Shown here one piece after another: positions 13,563 through 16,370 of a stretch of DNA of 16,370 nt; the stretch's first letter is position 1, and each line of letters starts with the position of its first letter. This DNA comes from CAYREE01 sp964423225. Lineage in GTDB: Archaea > Altiarchaeota > Altiarchaeia > IMC4 > SCGC-AAA252-I15. The stretch covers positions 1-16,370 of the forward strand of contig CAYREE010000038.1 of assembly GCA_964423225.1 (NCBI GenBank). Direction: 5' to 3'. Both the position numbers and the translations under genes were made by a program. The notes beneath the pieces were generated by a model. That model worked only from the letters and a program-made list of their open reading frames with translations. It ran no database searches and was not told where the DNA came from.

Positions 13563-13730
13563 TGTTTTGCGCTGGGGTTGACCTATGGTCACCTCGGTAT
13601 ATTGGGGCGCATCACTTCCCCAGAGCGAATCCGATAAGATTCCTGATCCCATAGGGGCCGTTTCCAGCGCAATGTAGCCGTCATCTTGACGCCTAAGATC
13701 ATTAGCTCACTTAGGCCTTCGCTAGACGGC
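13563..13730 (-). ncRNA. two-hairpin H/ACA guide RNA
   Basis: Minus-strand hairpin I spans 13730-13677. Its 6-bp lower stem is GCCGUC/GACGGC, with an 8+8-nt internal pocket, a 7-bp upper stem GCCUAAG/CUUAGGC, and a GUGA...AUGA loop able to form the sheared G-A pairs bound by L7Ae. U and the ACA box (13675-13673) follow. The upper stem lies 15 nt from ACA, the canonical spacing. Hairpin II spans 13670-13569: lower stem GCGCUGG/CCAGCGC, a pocket, a 7-bp upper stem CCUAUGG/CCAUAGG, a kink-turn (GGU bulge then G-A/A-G), then a large apex. It ends AAA-ACA (13565-13563), with 16 nt from upper stem to ACA. The TATA box TTTAAA at 13758-13753 puts the predicted start at about 13730, the first base of hairpin I. 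The role is pseudouridylation guidance with Cbf5, Nop10, Gar1 and L7Ae. The fold is hand-derived. Confidence 0.75.
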
Positions 13731-13752
13731 ATGTATTATAGCTGATTACAGT

Positions 13753-13758
13753 TTTAAA
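13753..13758 (-). promoter_or_regulatory. TATA box of the H/ACA RNA, overlapping the thiC stop
   Basis: TTTAAA on the minus strand is centred 26 nt upstream of the first base of hairpin I. Its middle bases are the TAA stop codon of thiC (13756-13754), so the promoter is embedded in the end of the coding sequence. The RNA could therefore be made both from its own promoter and by processing of thiC readthrough. Confidence 0.5.
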
Positions 13759-14944
13759 TATCCTTTAGTACTTTTAGTGCACAGTATTCTCCGCACATAC
13801 TGCATTCATCAGCCTTCCCTAGGTCTGAGTATTTGTCTTTTATGGTTGGATCTAATGCTGTACTGAACATTTTATCCCAGTCTAAGCATGATCTTGCATG
13901 GGCCATCTTATCGTCTCTTGACGTGTCTTTGAGCTTTACTATGTCTGCTGCGTGTGCTGCGATCTTTGATGCGATTACACCTTCTTTCACGTCTTCTATG
14001 GTTGGTTGTCCGAGGTGTTCGCTGGGTGTGACATAGCAGAGAAAGTCTGCTCCATGCATTCCTGCAATCGCTCCTCCAATAGCACTTGTGATATGGTCGT
14101 ATCCTACGGCTATGTCTGTGACAAGTGGTCCAAGGACGTAGAATGGTGCGTTATCACAGATTTTTTTCTGCAATCGCATGTTTTCCTCTATCTGATCTAA
14201 TGGAACATGTCCTGGACCTTCAACTATTACTTTGACATTATTTTCTCGGGCACGTTTTGTCAATTCCCCAAGAGTCTTTAATTCTGTTATCTGGGCTTTG
14301 TCTGTTGCATCACTAATGCATCCGGGTCTTAATCCGTCTCCAAGGCTTATTGTAACATCGTATTCCTTTAGGATCTCGAGTATATCCTCATATCCAGTGT
14401 ATAATGGATTTTCTTGTCCATGTTTTTTCATCCATGATGCGATGAAGCATCCTCCCCTACTTGTCATTGGTATTATCCTTTTTTTAGAATGTCTTACTGC
14501 TTCCTGGGTTACGCCCGAATGGATGGTCGCAAAGTCTATACCGTCCCTGCATTGTTCCTCTAACACTCTTAGATAATCCTCTAGTTTAAAATCGATCCTT
14601 TTTTCTGCGAATACTTGGTAGATTGGGACTGTTCCAAGCGGGACTTTCACCTTGTCTATAATCTTCTTCCTTATCGCGCTTAGATCCCCTCCGACACTCA
14701 AGTCCATTATTGTATCGGCCCCTGCTTCCACGGCTGCTATCGCCTTGTTTATCTCTTCTTTCAAGTCTTTTTTATCAGGGGATATCCCGATATTTGCATT
14801 AATCTTTGTTTTTACTCCCGCACCTATTGCAAGCGGTCTAATATCTCTTACAGAACTCTTTACAATCACTAATCTTCCCTGGTTGATATTCTTTTCTAAC
14901 TTGTCCCTGTCCACACCCTCGGTTTTAACGATTTCTTCGATCAT
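13754..14944 (-). CDS. thiC: phosphomethylpyrimidine synthase
   Basis: A radical-SAM enzyme that rearranges aminoimidazole ribotide to HMP-phosphate, the pyrimidine half of thiamine. Motifs: INANIG at about 48-53, ADTIMDLSVGGD at about 76-87, TIHSGV near 140, MTSRGG near 162-167, SLGDGLRPG, EGPGHVP, and the C-terminal CSMCGEYC (CX2CX4C) near 381-389 that binds the 4Fe-4S cluster. The archaeal-size enzyme lacks the long N-terminal domain of many bacterial ThiC. I place the start at ATG 14944: AGGG lies 6 nt before it. An in-frame TTG two codons earlier (14950) would sit directly against that Shine-Dalgarno. The gap upstream holds no thi-box riboswitch. thiM, thiE and thiL are about 9 kb to the left on the opposite strand. 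Confidence 0.94.
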   Translation of the reverse strand: MIEEIVKTEGVDRDKLEKNINQGRLVIVKSSVRDIRPLAIGAGVKTKINANIGISPDKKDLKEEINKAIAAVEAGADTIMDLSVGGDLSAIRKKIIDKVKVPLGTVPIYQVFAEKRIDFKLEDYLRVLEEQCRDGIDFATIHSGVTQEAVRHSKKRIIPMTSRGGCFIASWMKKHGQENPLYTGYEDILEILKEYDVTISLGDGLRPGCISDATDKAQITELKTLGELTKRARENNVKVIVEGPGHVPLDQIEENMRLQKKICDNAPFYVLGPLVTDIAVGYDHITSAIGGAIAGMHGADFLCYVTPSEHLGQPTIEDVKEGVIASKIAAHAADIVKLKDTSRDDKMAHARSCLDWDKMFSTALDPTIKDKYSDLGKADECSMCGEYCALKVLKDI

Positions 14945-14986
14945 AGTCAACCCTAAATATTAAGATTCAATACAGTATTAAATCGT

Positions 14987-15487
14987 TCATAATCTTGAAA
15001 TACTATTCCTCATCAGGAATAGATATGTGATCATTGTAGCATTAGCGAGTATCTTTACTATTGTGAATATATTAGAGTTGATAAAGACGAGATATCCTAT
15101 GGTAAGAAACATTGTCAATGCAGATATTGTTATTTCACCCCATAATGCCCATCTTTTCAGATTCCATAGGCCCCAGGAGCATAATGCATATATTGCAATA
15201 TAGAGTGCCCCAAAAAATAATGCTATTAAGAACATTAGGAATATGGAGTTGCTGAAATCCCTGTATTTTCTTAATGTGACTTGCTTGATGATGGTGTCTA
15301 CGTCATTGCTTTCTTCATCTGATACTCTGAAGGAATCTTGAAAAGACTTGTATTCAATGTAGAATGTGCTGAAGTATATGATTAATGTTATTATCATCAG
15401 GATATTCAATCCGATGATAAAATAGATTCCAGTCGGCCTTTTCATTGCCTTATAAACTATACTCCAGACTTTAAGAAAGTTCAACAT
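14987..15487 (-). CDS. small multi-span membrane protein, unknown function
   Basis: 166 aa with about four hydrophobic helices: about 19-43 (following the motif KRPTGIYFI), 83-104, 113-135 and 137-158. A polar loop of about 40 residues (SFQDSFRVSDEESND) separates the first two. The pairing of an RPTG start with a GLWNLKRWALWG segment is familiar from small uncharacterised membrane proteins of archaea and bacteria, but I know no function for them. The gene ends 42 nt before thiC on the same strand, so the two may be cotranscribed. It diverges from tRNA-Arg with 50 nt between. Confidence 0.65.
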   Translation of the reverse strand: MLNFLKVWSIVYKAMKRPTGIYFIIGLNILMIITLIIYFSTFYIEYKSFQDSFRVSDEESNDVDTIIKQVTLRKYRDFSNSIFLMFLIALFFGALYIAIYALCSWGLWNLKRWALWGEITISALTMFLTIGYLVFINSNIFTIVKILANATMITYLFLMRNSISRL

Positions 15488-15503
15488 TAATCTTCTTAAA
15501 CCA

Positions 15504-15509
15504 TTATAT
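15504..15509 (+). promoter_or_regulatory. tRNA-Arg TATA box
   Basis: TTATAT is centred about 26 nt upstream of position 15532, a few bases before the mature 5' end at 15538, so the primary transcript would carry a short leader for RNase P. The same AT-rich stretch also lies just upstream of the divergent membrane-protein gene. Confidence 0.45.
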
Positions 15510-15537
15510 CCTAATGATTTGCACTAGTATTACTTAC

Positions 15538-15637
15538 GCCCGCGTGGGGTAGCATGGATATCCTTATGGGTTGCGGAGAACTGATAAGAACGGTTCGCAA
15601 GCACCCGTCGACCCGGATTCAAATTCCGGCGCGGGCA
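15538..15637 (+). tRNA. tRNA-Arg(GCG) with 26-nt BHB intron
   Basis: The cloverleaf is complete: acceptor GCCCGCG/CGCGGGC; D-arm GGGU with A14, G15, G18, G19 and A21 in place; anticodon stem AUGGG/CCCGU; loop UUGCGGA with anticodon GCG (15573-15575); a 4-nt variable loop; T-arm CCGGA-UUCAAAU-UCCGG; and discriminator A (15637). CCA is not encoded. A20 and C35 fit arginine identity. The intron is 15577-15602, between nucleotides 37 and 38. It forms a textbook bulge-helix-bulge: a 4-bp helix UUGC/GCAA, 3-nt bulges GG^A and GC^A, and an inner helix GAAC/GUUC. Splicing by the archaeal tRNA endonuclease restores a 7-nt loop. It reads CGC (and CGU) codons. Confidence 0.95.
15577..15602 (+). other. 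archaeal tRNA intron, BHB type, position 37/38
   Basis: 26-nt intron beginning AGAAC and ending GCAAGC. Each splice site is in a 3-nt bulge after its second base, and all three BHB helices are fully paired apart from one G-U in the anticodon stem. Position 37/38 is the standard site. The apical loop (TGATAAGAACG) is too short for a homing enzyme or a guide function. Confidence 0.92.
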
Positions 15638-15686
15638 AACATCTTCACTCAATATCAGAAAGTCATGTTTATTAAAATATAATTTT

Positions 15687-16370
15687 TTAGTCAACCGTAA
15701 TCTTCCATAGATAAGTCCTCTTGAAATAGTTATAACCATAACCGTATTTTTCCCTGTAGCCGGGATAATACTCTGTCAAATCAATCCAGCGTTCCAACAT
15801 CACCCGGTCGTCATTGTACAAAAGGTCGAGGTTAGCAGCTTCACGTACGTCATGGTCAATAAGGTAAGTTATATTCCTTTTTTTTACATATTCTGGAAGC
15901 CTATCATATCTTATCGCCTCGACCGCTTCAGGATTGACGACACCATCCAGGTTTATCACATCCTCGTGCATGAAATAATTGTAAATTCCACTATTAAATG
16001 ATCCGATATTACCCTCAATCCCCCTATCCTCTATGATAGTATTGGCGGCTAAAGCAGACATGTACTTGTCATACTCTTGTATGGCGATAATAGTGGGTTG
16101 CGAATACACGCCTAATAGAACTATGATGAAGACAGCTACCATCAACAGAGTCTTAGACAACGGCCTAAAGCTGAATAATAGAGTGAATATAAGTGGTAAA
16201 AAGAGTATGTAGGCTATGACTCCCAGATAGCCGAAATACCAGGGCCTGAAGCCACGTAGGTAGAGTAAATAATACGAACTCCATAGGATAAACCCTGTTG
16301 TTAAAAGCAGGATGAACTGTATTATCTGTCTGAAATGTTTTTTCTTCTTCTCCTTATAATATGCGTTGAG
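15687..16370 (-). CDS. C-terminal part of a membrane glycosyltransferase (PMT-like), 5' end outside window
   Basis: The frame stays open from the stop (TAA at 15689-15687) to the right edge, so the first in-window Met at 16160 is internal and the gene continues beyond. The visible 227 residues begin with a basic cytoplasmic loop (KEKKKKHFRQ). Three hydrophobic helices follow, then an extracytoplasmic C-terminal domain with IGSFNSGIYNYF, NLDGVVNPEA, and a YVKKRNITYLIDHD segment. That order (a GSFNSG loop, NLDGxVN, a helix, then xxIxYLxD) is typical of the periplasmic/extracellular tail of polyprenyl-linked GT-C glycosyltransferases in prokaryotes. The catalytic N-terminal half is not in the window. 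It converges with tRNA-Arg. Confidence 0.75.
   Translation of the reverse strand, partial: LNAYYKEKKKKHFRQIIQFILLLTTGFILWSSYYLLYLRGFRPWYFGYLGVIAYILFLPLIFTLLFSFRPLSKTLLMVAVFIIVLLGVYSQPTIIAIQEYDKYMSALAANTIIEDRGIEGNIGSFNSGIYNYFMHEDVINLDGVVNPEAVEAIRYDRLPEYVKKRNITYLIDHDVREAANLDLLYNDDRVMLERWIDLTEYYPGYREKYGYGYNYFKRTYLWKITVD

Noticed and set aside
13561..13731. SRP RNA, RNase P RNA or plus-strand structured RNA
   Set aside because: It is too short and lacks the SRP helix 8 and RNase P core sequences. The ACA boxes, GA motifs and TATA spacing make sense only on the minus strand.
14945..14986. Thiamine pyrophosphate riboswitch upstream of thiC
   Set aside because: The gap is only 42 nt and lacks the thi-box core (CUGAGA and its partner stems). 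None was seen before thiM or thiE either.
15538..15637. tRNA-Ala(TGC) reading of the same tRNA
   Set aside because: This needs G at position 32 and an anticodon stem that does not pair. The GCG reading gives a full stem and a perfect BHB intron.
15530..15739. 69-codon open frame on the minus strand
   Set aside because: It runs through the tRNA-Arg gene and the end of the glycosyltransferase gene, and its Arg/Pro-rich part is simply the tRNA read backwards.
1..16370. CRISPR arrays, insertion sequences, prophage or defence genes
   Set aside because: No regularly spaced direct repeats, transposase, integrase or terminal inverted repeats were seen. The window is packed with ordinary housekeeping genes.

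Overview
This window is from an archaeon of fairly low GC content. The evidence is a SepCysS gene for tRNA-dependent cysteine synthesis, a PAC2-type proteasome-assembly-chaperone homologue, ribosomal stalk protein P1 (rpl12), a tRNA with a bulge-helix-bulge intron at position 37/38, a two-hairpin H/ACA guide RNA carrying a kink-turn, and archaeal TATA boxes with several leaderless or near-leaderless starts. It cannot be placed further from this sequence. SepCysS, DapL and ThiC together suit euryarchaeal or Altiarchaeota-like lineages, but that is inference.

Left part (1-6256). A C-terminal gene fragment converges on gpmI (phosphoglycerate mutase, minus strand). Diverging from gpmI is a plus-strand series. 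It starts with a 57-codon peptide joined by an ATGA overlap to pscS (SepCysS), which I read as a truncated SepCysE-like scaffold. Next come thiM, a 57-codon single-membrane-span ORF with its own promoter, ribosome binding site and terminator, then thiE and thiL (overlapping). ThiM, ThiE and ThiL, with ThiC further right, cover the thiazole-salvage, coupling, final-kinase and pyrimidine-forming steps of thiamine pyrophosphate synthesis.

Middle part (6246-13034). A minus-strand membrane glycosyltransferase with a C-terminal TPR array diverges from a plus-strand run. That run is a PAC2 protein, a helix-hairpin-helix protein overlapping adk, adk (zinc-lid adenylate kinase), and a surface protein with two Ig-like/CARDB-like repeats and a C-terminal anchor. 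A small lipoprotein gene converges on it and diverges from dapL, the lysine-pathway LL-diaminopimelate aminotransferase.

Right part (13035-16370). On the minus strand are rpl12, away from its usual L10 partner, a two-hairpin H/ACA RNA whose TATA box overlaps the thiC stop codon, thiC, a small membrane protein, and the C-terminal half of a second membrane glycosyltransferase cut by the window edge. Between the last two, on the plus strand, is tRNA-Arg(GCG) with a 26-nt intron.

The least ordinary items are the H/ACA RNA with its very large second hairpin, the split SepCysE/SepCysS pair, the autonomous small membrane-protein unit inside the thiamine cluster, and the HhH protein coupled to adk that lacks the glycosylase aspartate.
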